39,196 bases of DNA from Bacillota bacterium (GTDB lineage Bacteria > Bacillota > Clostridia > Monoglobales > Firm-18), in assembly GCA_023228885.1 (NCBI GenBank), contig JALOAJ010000023.1, positions 1-39,196 of the forward strand, written 5' to 3'. The position numbers and the translations under genes are program-made. The notes below the pieces were generated by a model that did not search any database, had not been told where the DNA came from, and was given only the letters and a program-made list of their open reading frames with translations. Below, one piece after another: positions 15,144-23,739 of this stretch (position 1 is the first letter of the stretch; each line of letters begins with the position of its first letter).

Positions 15144-16250
15144 ATGATTAATTTAGGAACAGTATTTAGTGGTATAGGTGCTATTGAACACGCACTTGAT
15201 AGACTTAAAATCCCACATAAAATCGAATTTGCATGTGATAACGGTGAACGAAAATTAAAAACTAATGTGGATCAAGTACTAAAATCTATAGAGGGAATGA
15301 ATAATTTTGAAAGTAATGAGTATATCACTCAGCTTTATGAAGAGGAATGCGGAGTAAATTATATTGAGCAAACCTATCGTGCTAATTATCATGTAAATGA
15401 TAATTCTTTTTATCAAGATGTGAGATTCCTTGATGGAAATCAATATAGAGACACGATAGATTTATTCGTGGGTGGAAGCCCCTGTCAAAGTTTTTCTGTA
15501 GGAGGAAAACGCGGTGGATTAGAAGAAGCTCGAGGAACATTATTTTACGATTATGCACGTTTAGTAAAAGAGATTAAGCCAAAAGTCTTTATATATGAAA
15601 ATGTTCCGGGAATGCTTACACACGACAAAGGTAAGACATGGGAAATAATATCAAAAATATTTGATGACTCAGAATACTACTGGACTTATTGGGTTCTTAA
15701 TGCAAAAGATTATGACCTTCCTCAGAACAGACGGAGGATTTTTGTTATTGGATTTCATAACGAATATAAAGAAAATTTTGAAAAATTATTAAAGCCCAAG
15801 CCACTCCATTTAGACATTTATATGGATAATCTATTAGAAAACAATGTAGATAATAAATATTATTTGCCCGAAAAGGGTTTTTTGCGCGTCATAGACCCAA
15901 AGCATAAAAGGCATGTTGCAATTAATCGTAAAATTGGACGTTGCCAAATTGCAAATCAGCAATTCAATTGGTATGGCGATATGCGTTTTGAAACTACCCT
16001 GCCAAAAAGATTGCTTGATGATGATCGCATATATAAAGGATACTTTAATGGTGTTTTTGGTGTGGCACGTTGCTTAACTCCAAGGGAATGCTTAAGATTA
16101 ATGGGCTTTACAGATAATTTTATAATTCCTGAGGGTGTAATTGACCAAAAGATGTATAGGCAAACCGGAAACTCCATTGCGGTTAATGTGCTAATGGAAA
16201 TAATGAATCGAATTCTAGAGACGGGGATTTATAATAATGATAGAAATTAA
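15144..16250 (+). CDS. C5-cytosine DNA methyltransferase 1 (LlaJI-like M1)
   Basis: The 368-residue enzyme has the m5C methyltransferase motifs in order: GTVFSGIGAIEHAL (motif I), GGSPCQSFSVGG with catalytic Cys114 (IV), YENVPG (VI), QNRRRIFVIGF (VIII), RCLTPRECLRLMGF (IX) and YRQTGNSIAVNV (X). The target-recognition region between VIII and IX is short. A segment near residues 40-75 after motif I is unusual for the family and shared with the next gene. It overlaps the second methyltransferase by 14 bases. In LlaJI-type systems two such enzymes protect the two strands of an asymmetric site; the specificity here cannot be read from sequence. Confidence 0.93.
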   Translation: MINLGTVFSGIGAIEHALDRLKIPHKIEFACDNGERKLKTNVDQVLKSIEGMNNFESNEYITQLYEEECGVNYIEQTYRANYHVNDNSFYQDVRFLDGNQYRDTIDLFVGGSPCQSFSVGGKRGGLEEARGTLFYDYARLVKEIKPKVFIYENVPGMLTHDKGKTWEIISKIFDDSEYYWTYWVLNAKDYDLPQNRRRIFVIGFHNEYKENFEKLLKPKPLHLDIYMDNLLENNVDNKYYLPEKGFLRVIDPKHKRHVAINRKIGRCQIANQQFNWYGDMRFETTLPKRLLDDDRIYKGYFNGVFGVARCLTPRECLRLMGFTDNFIIPEGVIDQKMYRQTGNSIAVNVLMEIMNRILETGIYNNDRN

Positions 16251-17355
16251 TGCTGTTAACAAAGAGAAAACTATAAAAATTGCTACAGCCTTTAGTGGAA
16301 TTGGTTCGGCAGAGTTTGCATTAAAAAGGTTGAGTATAAATTATAAAGTGATTTTTGCATGCGATAATGGAGAAATTGATTTAATCGAAAATGAAAAAAC
16401 AATATATGAGAAACTAAGTCATATCACGGATTACAGCGAAAAAAAGAAATACATCGATAGTTTAATCCCGCCTAGAAGGACAAATTTTCCAAAGCAATCA
16501 TACTTGGCAAATTTTGACGTGGATGAAGATCACTATCATCATGATGTTCGTTTTTTGGATGGCAATCAATACAAGAATCAAGTTGATTTATTTATTGGAG
16601 GGAGCCCTTGCCAAAGTTTCACCCTGTTTGGTTATCAAAAGGGATTAGAAGAGGCACGAGGAACACTCTTTTATGATTTCGCACGTTTGATAAATGAGAT
16701 ACAACCTAAGGTGTTTATATATGAAAATGTACAAGGGTTGGTTAAACACGATCGAGGTAGGACGTGGAAAGTGGTACAACGTGTTTTTGACAGCCTTGGC
16801 TATAAAGCGCATTATCAAATATTAGATGCAGTTGATTACGGCATCCCGCAAAAGAGAAGAAGAATTTTCATTGTAGGCTTTAAAGATAATAGCAAATCGT
16901 TTTTGTTTCCGACTGAAAAAGAATTGAAATACACAATGCAAGACTTTTTAATTGAAAACACGAAAGAAGGCAACTTTACAGCACAAGGAGAAGAAATATG
17001 CGTTATTAAATCGCCAGGCGTTGTAGAGGATAAGTATTATTTATCTGAGAGAGTTCTTCCTGGGATAATGTCTTATGGGACAAATGGATTTAGTATGAAA
17101 CCCGAAATAGATTTGGCGATAGCGCGCCCTTTAATGAGCACAATGCATAAACTACATAGAGCAGGGGTAGACAATTATGTTACCACAAATGGTAAAATAC
17201 GAAGACTAACACCTAGAGAATGCTTGAGACTTATGGGTTTCACTGACGATTTTAAGCAAGTGGTATCTAACACACAGATGTACAGACAAGCTGGTAATTC
17301 GGTAGTAGTTGATGTGTTCATGGCATTAATTAAAAATATTATCAAGTATATATAG
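16237..17355 (+). CDS. C5-cytosine DNA methyltransferase 2 (LlaJI-like M2)
   Basis: The 372-residue paralogue of the preceding enzyme keeps all catalytic motifs: ATAFSGIGSAEFAL (I), GGSPCQSFTLFG with Cys125 (IV), YENVQG (VI), QKRRRIFIVGF (VIII), RRLTPRECLRLMGF (IX) and YRQAGNSVVVDVF (X). Its target-recognition region differs clearly from M1, so the two should methylate different sequences, most simply the two strands of one asymmetric site. It overlaps M1 by 14 bases and is followed 12 bases later by the McrB-like gene with TAGGAGG as ribosome binding site. Confidence 0.93.
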   Translation: MIEINAVNKEKTIKIATAFSGIGSAEFALKRLSINYKVIFACDNGEIDLIENEKTIYEKLSHITDYSEKKKYIDSLIPPRRTNFPKQSYLANFDVDEDHYHHDVRFLDGNQYKNQVDLFIGGSPCQSFTLFGYQKGLEEARGTLFYDFARLINEIQPKVFIYENVQGLVKHDRGRTWKVVQRVFDSLGYKAHYQILDAVDYGIPQKRRRIFIVGFKDNSKSFLFPTEKELKYTMQDFLIENTKEGNFTAQGEEICVIKSPGVVEDKYYLSERVLPGIMSYGTNGFSMKPEIDLAIARPLMSTMHKLHRAGVDNYVTTNGKIRRLTPRECLRLMGFTDDFKQVVSNTQMYRQAGNSVVVDVFMALIKNIIKYI

Positions 17356-17367
17356 GAGGTATATTAT

Positions 17368-19494
17368 ATGAAATGGTCTATGGATACGCACAAATACATG
17401 AGCGAGATTACTCGTACTGCATTAAGTATTATAGTAGAGCATAATATCACAGTGGAATCAGAGCCGGAAGAAATTGATGTTGTAGAACGCGAACTTGTTA
17501 ATGCTGGTGTATACAAAGATTATAATAGTGCAAAAGGTCGTGTAAGACGCGCTCTGTTTACTTATTTCAAAGCATATGGATGTCTTGATGATAATGAGCA
17601 CCTTACAGAACTAGGGAGGCTCTTTGTAGAAAGAAAGATAACAATTAAGGAATTTTGCTTTCATTATATACTTAATTATCAATATGAGGATGAAGAGGTT
17701 CAGTATTATCCCGTTCGCCTTATTCTTACCTGCTTAAAGAAATTGTCTGAGCGCGGAGCCAATCAAGCCTATTTATCCGCCTACGATTTTTCGAGAATTG
17801 TAGAATGTCAAAGTTTAGACGAAGTAAACGATGCTCTGATAGATGAACTGGTGAATGCGAGAGTGGCGGATCCAATCGCAGTTAATGAGCGCACTATAGG
17901 GTTTGATATATGGGCAAAGATGCTAGTACAAGCTGGAATCCTTAAACGGACAACAGAACGCACTCTAATGATAAAGGATCAGGTGCTGGCAGACTGGATT
18001 TTGCATACATATGAAAATCAGCTGCAAGTTATACGCGGAACTATTTGTACTGGCGTGTTTAAATACCTGCCAACTCCACCGTTGAACGCTCCTACAGGAG
18101 ATGCTACCCGGTTTGTACTAGAAGGAAGAGCTCTGCAAGCATATTTGTTTGATGCAGTAGATAATACACTTATCTATAAATATATTTTCAATGGTTCAGA
18201 TACCACATTCGATGATATGTTGAGCAGCCTAGGATTGACTGAAATTAATAAGGGATTCTATAAACACTTTTTAGGTCTTGAGCGCTTGATGGGATATTGC
18301 CTATCTGTACATGATAATCCACGCATAAAGATAATAGGTAACATTTTGGCTTCAGTTGAGCTAACGGAAGCAGAACTGACAGAAGTAATGTCGCAAGAAA
18401 TTCGTATAGATTACGACTTGTTTGATCGAAAGGATGGCGGAAAAAATGTACTTTTGTACGGTGTGCCTGGCTCGGGAAAGAGTTGGACTATAGAACATGA
18501 GTACTGCAATGAAGACAACATTGTTAATCGTTTGGTTTTTCATCCAGATTATACAAATGCAGATTTTGTTGGGCAGATTCTACCTGTTGTTGATTCTGTA
18601 GATAAGCAAGTTACATATGAATTCACGCCCGGTCCATTTACTACGATTCTTTGCAATGCATATCGCAATCCGATGAGTAAATATATCCTTATTATTGAAG
18701 AAATTAATCGAGGTAATGCACCTGCGATTTTTGGAGAGGTATTTCAACTGCTTGACCGAAAAATTGAAAAACTGAATGATAACGATTTCCCAGTAGGAAC
18801 GAGCGAATATGGTATTACTCATAAATACATGGCTGAATTTGTATATGGCAATTCGGCACATAGGATTCGTATTCCTTCTAACCTGTCAATAATTGGCACA
18901 ATGAATACATCTGACCAAAATGTGTTTACTCTTGATACCGCATTCCAACGTAGATGGCAGATGAGACTTATTGAGAACAACTTTGACAATGTACATCCGT
19001 CGCTAGCTGATGCAAAAATTTTAGATACTGATGTTACTTGGAAACGTTTCTGTGAAACTATAAACACGATTATCGTTGGAAATAAAGCTAAGATGGCATC
19101 TGCTGAAGACAAAAGACTCGGTGTATATTTCGTGCATGAAAATGATCTTGCATTTGACCAGAGAGCACTCCCTTCTGAGGGTAATGCAAATCTTCTGACT
19201 GAGTATAATTCTTTACTTGGTGCTGAACGCTTAGACACAATCACAGAAGAGCAGAAAACCCGTTTGAAGGAAATACGCGAGGCCGTTATGGATAATCGTT
19301 TATTCCCAGAGAAGGTAATCAAGTATTTATGGGATGATGCGTTTAAGTTTAATCCGGAGGCTCTTTTTGATACGGAAAATATGGATAACCTTGAAAAGGT
19401 TATCCGCACATTTATTTATTCAATAGGACATGACCGTTTCAAAATTTTCAAACAGAGCGTGTATGATACTCTTTATGCTGCACAACAACAGTAA
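17368..19494 (+). CDS. McrB-like AAA+ NTPase subunit of an LlaJI-type restriction enzyme
   Basis: The 708-residue protein has an N-terminal helical region of unknown fold (about 1-350) and an AAA+ domain with Walker A GVPGSGKS (365-372), Walker B LIIEEINRGNAPAIFGE and the McrB-like sensor NTSD (513-516) in GTMNTSDQNVFTLDTAFQRRW. McrB proteins hydrolyse GTP and translocate DNA; in LlaJI this subunit (R1) works with a separate nuclease (R2), here encoded 35 bases downstream. Its place after two methyltransferases shows it belongs to a modification-protected system rather than to a methyl-dependent McrBC. Confidence 0.9.
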   Translation: MKWSMDTHKYMSEITRTALSIIVEHNITVESEPEEIDVVERELVNAGVYKDYNSAKGRVRRALFTYFKAYGCLDDNEHLTELGRLFVERKITIKEFCFHYILNYQYEDEEVQYYPVRLILTCLKKLSERGANQAYLSAYDFSRIVECQSLDEVNDALIDELVNARVADPIAVNERTIGFDIWAKMLVQAGILKRTTERTLMIKDQVLADWILHTYENQLQVIRGTICTGVFKYLPTPPLNAPTGDATRFVLEGRALQAYLFDAVDNTLIYKYIFNGSDTTFDDMLSSLGLTEINKGFYKHFLGLERLMGYCLSVHDNPRIKIIGNILASVELTEAELTEVMSQEIRIDYDLFDRKDGGKNVLLYGVPGSGKSWTIEHEYCNEDNIVNRLVFHPDYTNADFVGQILPVVDSVDKQVTYEFTPGPFTTILCNAYRNPMSKYILIIEEINRGNAPAIFGEVFQLLDRKIEKLNDNDFPVGTSEYGITHKYMAEFVYGNSAHRIRIPSNLSIIGTMNTSDQNVFTLDTAFQRRWQMRLIENNFDNVHPSLADAKILDTDVTWKRFCETINTIIVGNKAKMASAEDKRLGVYFVHENDLAFDQRALPSEGNANLLTEYNSLLGAERLDTITEEQKTRLKEIREAVMDNRLFPEKVIKYLWDDAFKFNPEALFDTENMDNLEKVIRTFIYSIGHDRFKIFKQSVYDTLYAAQQQ

Positions 19495-19529
19495 ATTTGA
19501 CCATTGATAGGGGTAGGTGATGATTATAT

Positions 19530-20783
19530 ATGGACTTACAAAAAAATATTAGAGAACGTTGTCATGTTAACATAAATGAAGACGGAGATAGTTTTGTTGG
19601 AGTTAAAGCGGATACAGAAGATGCTATCATTTATTTCCCTATAGGGTATAAGTTGCCTGACAATGATGATGACCTTCGCATAGACATTCATAATTTGCTC
19701 GGAGTTTTAGCTACGTTTATGAAAGAAGATCGCATCCTTGAAGTTTCAAAGTTTGAGGCGCCAAGAACGGTGGACTTTCCCATGCACTCATACCTTAAGG
19801 TAATCCGGAGTTTTTTGAGAATGGGTCGCTATTATATCGAAACAGACCCTCAGTTTCGGACGGATACTAAAGGAAAAGCATCTTGGCCACGTACTGTAAG
19901 AGAGCAAAAGGCTTTAGTCCAGAAAAATGGTTCCCTGGTTTTTACAAATATGACCGTTCACGCTGTAACACCAAATGCTAACAAGCAGATTACACAGATA
20001 CATCGTTTCTGTGTATATGAGGCTTTTGAGAAGATGGGATGGTTGTATGTCCCTTTTATGCCTGATAATCCGGGCCCGCATCCGAGTATAAAAGAGTCGA
20101 TTTATATTCTCAATAAAAAGCTTGTAGCAACAAATAATGATGTTGAACAAGAGTTGTTTACTGCGATGCGAGATATGCTCATTTACATTGATGAAAGAAG
20201 TTCTGACAAACAATATTTCTTTGGTACAGATTTCTTTGAAAATGTATGGGAGCGAATGATAGATAAAGCATTCGGTGTTGAGGATAAGGAACGATATTTT
20301 CCTCGTACTCGCTGGCTTTTGGATTATGGCAGGGATAAAGAGAAAAGACCTCTTCAACCGGATACAATCATGATTTATGGAGATAAATGTTATGTACTTG
20401 ATGCAAAATTGTATCGCTATGGCTGGAGTGCTAACCCTGAACATCTGCCAAATGCAGCGGATATTAGCAAGCAAATTACATACGGTGAGTATGTCGAACG
20501 CACGAAAAACTTGGCAAATGAGAAACTATATAATGCTTTCATAATGCCTTACAATAAGGAAGACAACCTATTCATGTTAAACAGTAATATTGGTAATATT
20601 GGCGAGGCCATTAGTGATTGGAAAGCGAATACAAAAAACTATGAACGCATTCAAGGAATAGTAATTGATACTCGACATCTTATGTATAATTATATAGGCA
20701 CTTCAGAACAGCAGAAAAAAGAATTGGTGGATTGCATTGAAAAGGTTACAGCAAGAGGCCCTGTCCCTGCGCCTACATTATAA
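19530..20783 (+). CDS. LlaJI-family restriction endonuclease subunit
   Basis: The 417-residue protein matches the LlaJI/McrC-like nuclease type by context and motif. A PD-(D/E)XK core is visible as PD(278)TIMIYGDKCYVLDAK, with Asp278, Asp291 and Lys293 as metal-binding and catalytic residues; ENVWERMIDKAFG upstream is typical of McrC-like nucleases. It should cut DNA together with the McrB-like subunit at sites not protected by M1/M2. It is last in the operon and ends at a terminator shared with a convergent gene. Confidence 0.85.
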   Translation: MDLQKNIRERCHVNINEDGDSFVGVKADTEDAIIYFPIGYKLPDNDDDLRIDIHNLLGVLATFMKEDRILEVSKFEAPRTVDFPMHSYLKVIRSFLRMGRYYIETDPQFRTDTKGKASWPRTVREQKALVQKNGSLVFTNMTVHAVTPNANKQITQIHRFCVYEAFEKMGWLYVPFMPDNPGPHPSIKESIYILNKKLVATNNDVEQELFTAMRDMLIYIDERSSDKQYFFGTDFFENVWERMIDKAFGVEDKERYFPRTRWLLDYGRDKEKRPLQPDTIMIYGDKCYVLDAKLYRYGWSANPEHLPNAADISKQITYGEYVERTKNLANEKLYNAFIMPYNKEDNLFMLNSNIGNIGEAISDWKANTKNYERIQGIVIDTRHLMYNYIGTSEQQKKELVDCIEKVTARGPVPAPTL

Positions 20784-20787
20784 GATG

Positions 20788-20825
20788 AAACAAGGCACTA
20801 CCTTAATTGGTGGGTCTTGTTTTTT
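20788..20825 (+). terminator. Terminator of the restriction-modification operon
   Basis: AAACAAG at 20788-20794 and the following bases up to ACC pair with GGT and CTTGTTT (to 20822), and a T-run continues to 20825. It lies between the nuclease gene and the convergent zinc-finger gene. Confidence 0.75.
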
Positions 20826-20827
20826 GT

Positions 20828-22012
20828 CTATTTATCAAGCTGGCGATTGCGGTATCGTTGTGTTGCGGCAGCACGGGAACATTGGACACAACAGTATTCT
20901 TTGTTTGTACGTGTCGCTTCAACCAGAAAGAATTTATCGCGTTTGCAATTCGGCTTTTTGCATTCCTTATAAATTTCTAGCCCCGGTCTCATATAGAAGA
21001 TTGAAAAATAGAGAGCCTGGATTAGATTGTTGACTTGCCATGCGGGAGCAAGTTCATCGGTTTCGTACTTTGGATAAATGCCGATAATGTTATGGTTGAT
21101 TTCTTCCGAAATAACAATACGAGCAATTTTAAGAAGAGAAGCTTTCATTTCATCTGTGAAATTATCTCTTGTCGGAGTTGCATAATATGTAATTTTTCCG
21201 AACTGAATTTCATTAAAAATGCCTATTTCTGTTTGATAATGATAAAAGAAGTCTATGATTGTTCGAAGTTTTTCATCTTCGAACGGCAGACTAGTGTACA
21301 TAGCAAACAGATGTTTAAACCATATACTTTTACTTCCTACAAGGTCAGTATCAGCACCGCTGCGGACAGCATTAAAAAATTCTATTTCGATGGGATTATT
21401 ACAGCCCACCATAGTATCTGGAATGGAATATTTGCCAGTACCAAAGACTTCTTGATTTCTACTTAAATCCACGAATAGGTTGTAGTTTTCTATTAATTCC
21501 GTGAATCTGTGGCTGCAAGTCGAATATTCTACTTCTGACAGATTTAATATAATTTGTGGCATATAAAGAAGATATGTGGTATATATCAAAATGCGTTTAT
21601 AGTTTTTCTGACCTGCGATTGCATTCATAAGGTACAATGTAGCCTTAATCCTGTTCACTACTTCAATTATAGCATCAGCATCTACAGAATCATACTCATC
21701 ACTTTGTATAGGTAGTAAAAATCCATATGTCTCAAAAAATTCTATATGTTTATCTATATCTCCATTTGGAATAGCAAGCAGTTTGCCAAGAATGTTCTTC
21801 TCAATAACACCGCCGGCAATGCCGGTAAGATTAAGCCCTACTCTTGGGGCATAAGAAAAGTGTAGAGGTTTATTTATATCACAATACAATTTCAACGTGG
21901 TCTTGGGCGGTTGCCCTGGGGCCACATTTTTTATGTCTTTTTCACAATGGCATACATAGTTGTCACATTTAAACATGCTATTTAAAAAGATTCTCGAAAT
22001 TCTTTTAGCCAT
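20828..22012 (-). CDS. Uncharacterized protein with C-terminal CGNR-like zinc finger
   Basis: The 394-residue protein has no recognised catalytic domain. The C-terminal 45 residues read YKECKKPNCKRDKFFLVEA, then KEYCCVQCSRAAATQRYRNRQ, a CGNR-type C-x4-C...C-x2-C finger followed by a basic stretch, suggesting nucleic-acid binding. The N-terminal part has several Cys (CDNYVCHC) and helical segments. It is convergent with the restriction operon and has its own promoter. Possible roles include regulation or defence; none can be assigned. It is A/T-rich like the restriction genes. Confidence 0.75.
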   Translation of the reverse strand: MAKRISRIFLNSMFKCDNYVCHCEKDIKNVAPGQPPKTTLKLYCDINKPLHFSYAPRVGLNLTGIAGGVIEKNILGKLLAIPNGDIDKHIEFFETYGFLLPIQSDEYDSVDADAIIEVVNRIKATLYLMNAIAGQKNYKRILIYTTYLLYMPQIILNLSEVEYSTCSHRFTELIENYNLFVDLSRNQEVFGTGKYSIPDTMVGCNNPIEIEFFNAVRSGADTDLVGSKSIWFKHLFAMYTSLPFEDEKLRTIIDFFYHYQTEIGIFNEIQFGKITYYATPTRDNFTDEMKASLLKIARIVISEEINHNIIGIYPKYETDELAPAWQVNNLIQALYFSIFYMRPGLEIYKECKKPNCKRDKFFLVEATRTNKEYCCVQCSRAAATQRYRNRQLDK

Positions 22013-22115
22013 AATTCAAATTCTCCTTAAACTTATTCGTATAAATATGTCAAAAAAATTACACAACATATTACTTTTTGTTTGAAACCACGGAAGGCAA
22101 AGCATTTATAAATCT

Positions 22116-22144
22116 ATTATACACCAAAGTAATATATATTTCAA
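22116..22144 (-). promoter_or_regulatory. Promoter of the CGNR-like gene
   Basis: On the minus strand TTGAAA (22144-22139) and TATAAT (22121-22116) are 17 bases apart, about 100 bases upstream of the start at 22012. Confidence 0.7.
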
Positions 22145-22183
22145 TAAAAATATATCACATAATAATATGAAGGAATGGGCTTT

Positions 22184-22248
22184 TATAGTGAATTTTATTA
22201 CTATAAATTATTTAGTATAATAAAGACACCATCAAGATATCTTGATGG
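22184..22248 (+). promoter_or_regulatory. Candidate promoter with two palindromes
   Basis: TATAAT at 22216-22221 has a poor -35. An inverted repeat TATAGT-N10-ACTATA (22184-22205) covers the -35 region, and a perfect 20-bp palindrome CCATCAAGATATCTTGATGG (22229-22248) starts at the expected transcription start. This looks like a tightly controlled promoter for the structured RNA and the genes that follow. Confidence 0.55.
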
Positions 22249-22263
22249 AAAATAATATCTCAA

Positions 22264-22417
22264 AGTCCGAGATGCGCATTAGGACGGCGGGATGCATAAG
22301 AGTTCCTAACACAGCGATAAAGGCTGTGTTAGGAATGAAGATGCACCCACCGTGACTTCGTGCGCCCTTTTATCGGACAAGCGGAGCCTGTGGACATCTT
22401 CACCACAGGCTCTTTTT
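22264..22417 (+). ncRNA. Unassigned structured RNA with intrinsic terminator
   Basis: Helices by inspection: P1 GTCCGA 22265-22270 with TCGGAC 22373-22378; P2 GCGCA 22274-22278 with TGCGC 22361-22365; P3 ACGG-c-GGG-a-TGCAT 22284-22297 with ATGCA-CCC-a-CCGT 22341-22353; P4 a 14-bp stem 22302-22315 with 22323-22336, loop GATAAAG. A terminator follows (22384-22393 with 22403-22412, then five T). This is far more structure than expected by chance in a leader. It could be a riboswitch-like leader, a phage small RNA or a ribozyme; it matches no class I can name. Confidence 0.65.
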
Positions 22418-22455
22418 GCATTCCGCCGCCCCTCGCCCGGACGGAAAGGAATGCA
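22417..22455 (+). promoter_or_regulatory. Hairpin covering the ribosome binding site of the sigma-like gene
   Basis: TGCATTCC at 22417-22424 pairs with GGAATGCA at 22448-22455, immediately before ATG 22456. It includes the end of the GGAAAGGA ribosome binding site and starts at the terminator T-run, so both transcription and translation of the next gene could be gated. Confidence 0.6.
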
Positions 22456-23079
22456 ATGATGAAAAAACAAAAAAACAATGCAACACCGAATCGCAAATCC
22501 CGCTACAATCCAAACCGCAACTCTTACATGACCAAGGACGGCAGGTATGCCTACATAACCTGGGACGAGGAGAACAAGTGCAATATTACCCACTATGTAG
22601 AAGTCGGCAAAGACGGGGTAACGGAGGAAATCCTTGTTTTCCTTGACGAGGATGACCATGACTCTGATTTGCAGGAGCGTTACATCGATGAAAATGCTGA
22701 CTACGGCTTTCAAAACAAACAGTTAGATTATCACAAAAATCAAGAGGACGAGAATCTCACAGACCCAATTAACGAAATAGAGGACAAGCACGCTAACCCA
22801 TTCGATTTGCTTTTTCCCAAAGATGAAGCACTAAATGAACAATTATTACAGCTTATTTCTGCAATGGACAAGCTGACCGAAGCACAACGCAACCTCATTT
22901 ATGAGCACTTTGGCGCAAGAAAAACTTTAGAGGAAATCCGTCAAGCAGAGATTGATTCAACGGGCAAGGACGTATCACAACAAGCCTTTAGCAATCGCCT
23001 TAAAAGAATTATCACTCAACTTTGCAAAGAATTTGATGTGCCTGCTCCACGCAAACGCAGTGTTAAAAACGAAGAATAA
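22456..23079 (+). CDS. Sigma-70-region-4-like phage/element protein
   Basis: The 207-residue protein has a basic N-terminus (KKQKNNATPNRKSRYNPNRN), an acidic middle with a YAYITWDEENKCNITHYVEV segment, and a C-terminal helical part, LTEAQRNLIYEHFGARKTLEEIRQAEIDSTGKDVSQQAFSNRLKRI, that resembles the helix-turn-helix of sigma region 4. It probably regulates transcription of the element. ATG 22456 and ATG 22459 are both possible; 22459 has better spacing to GGAAAGGA. It is the first gene of the rightward replication block and lies behind the structured RNA. Confidence 0.75.
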   Translation: MMKKQKNNATPNRKSRYNPNRNSYMTKDGRYAYITWDEENKCNITHYVEVGKDGVTEEILVFLDEDDHDSDLQERYIDENADYGFQNKQLDYHKNQEDENLTDPINEIEDKHANPFDLLFPKDEALNEQLLQLISAMDKLTEAQRNLIYEHFGARKTLEEIRQAEIDSTGKDVSQQAFSNRLKRIITQLCKEFDVPAPRKRSVKNEE

Positions 23080-23094
23080 CACGCGATTTGCACC

Positions 23095-23114
23095 GGGGGT
23101 TGTTATTTTCGGCT
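23095..23114 (+). repeat. 20-bp leader repeat, copy 1
   Basis: GGGGGTTGTTATTTTCGGCT occurs here and again at 25307-25326, each just upstream of a gene. In this copy GGTTGTTA also pairs with TAACAACC about 20 bases downstream to form a hairpin. Confidence 0.75.
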
Positions 23115-23171
23115 GTATGTAGGGGTAACAACCTCCGGGCAAATGCCCGTTTATAAATGAGGAGAAAAGAA

Positions 23172-23384
23172 ATGAATTTAAATCATAAGGTTCACATCAG
23201 CATCGCTGCTAAAAACGGTACACGAAAGACAGTGCTAACAAGCGCATCCAAGCGAATCCCCCGCCGCTTGCTTGCCTGGCTGTTCGGAGAGTTTTCAGAG
23301 GTGCTTGTTTTAACACCCGGCAAATCGGTAGAAAGTGTAGAAATTCACGAAACCAAGGGAGGTCTTAGCTATGACAAACAATAA
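23172..23384 (+). CDS. Small conserved element protein
   Basis: The 70-residue basic protein has the core VLTSASKRIPRRLLAWLFGEFSEVLVLTPGKSVESVEIHE. I do not recognise a named domain; the pattern recalls small proteins found beside sigma-like and helicase genes in clostridial phages. ATG 23172 follows GAGGAGA; ATG 23157 lies upstream in frame but has no ribosome binding site. Its last 14 bases overlap the MazF-like toxin gene, the position an antitoxin would have, although the sequence does not resemble known antitoxins. Confidence 0.65.
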   Translation: MNLNHKVHISIAAKNGTRKTVLTSASKRIPRRLLAWLFGEFSEVLVLTPGKSVESVEIHETKGGLSYDKQ

Positions 23385-23739
23385 CATCTTTAACCAAAAA
23401 TTAACTCGTGGGACCATTGTTTTTGTGAAAAACAAAAATTCGAATGGTCATGTGATGAATGGCAATCACCCTGCCGTTATTATCCAAAATGATGTGGGAA
23501 ACAGGTATAGCCCCACTGTGATTATCTGCTACCTAACTTCCCAGCTAAAACGCTTAGATATGAAAACCCATGTATTGTTGCAGCACTACGACAATATGAA
23601 AGTGTCGATTGTACAAGCGGAGCAAATTGCCACTATCAATAAATCTGATATTTTAGGCATAGTTACAAAGCTTAGACCGGAAGATATCGCCCGTGTAGAT
23701 AATGCTGTGCGGATATCCATTGGATTGGGGGTGGGTTGA
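23371..23739 (+). CDS. MazF/PemK-family toxin-like protein
   Basis: The 122-residue protein has the MazF/PemK pattern: RGTIVFVKN, HPAVIIQNDVGNRYSPTVIICYLTSQ, KTHVLLQ and SIVQAEQIATI. Family members are mRNA-cleaving endoribonucleases normally paired with an antitoxin; no classical antitoxin is visible, only the overlapping 70-residue protein upstream. In many phages and conjugative elements MazF-like proteins occur inside the replication block. Its stop overlaps the helicase start (ATGA). Whether it is toxic here is unknown. Confidence 0.82.
   Translation: MTNNNIFNQKLTRGTIVFVKNKNSNGHVMNGNHPAVIIQNDVGNRYSPTVIICYLTSQLKRLDMKTHVLLQHYDNMKVSIVQAEQIATINKSDILGIVTKLRPEDIARVDNAVRISIGLGVG

Noticed and set aside
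18819..19409. 196-codon frame on the minus strand
   Set aside because: Shadow of the McrB-like gene; no ribosome binding site and no recognisable motif.
19914..20474. 186-codon minus-strand frame
   Set aside because: Antisense shadow of the LlaJI-type nuclease gene.
22229..22248. 20-bp palindrome as a terminator of the preceding gene
   Set aside because: No T-run follows, and both neighbouring genes read away from it.
22360..22455. N-terminal extension of the sigma-like protein
   Set aside because: It would be coded by the structured RNA and terminator; ATG 22456/22459 has a proper ribosome binding site.
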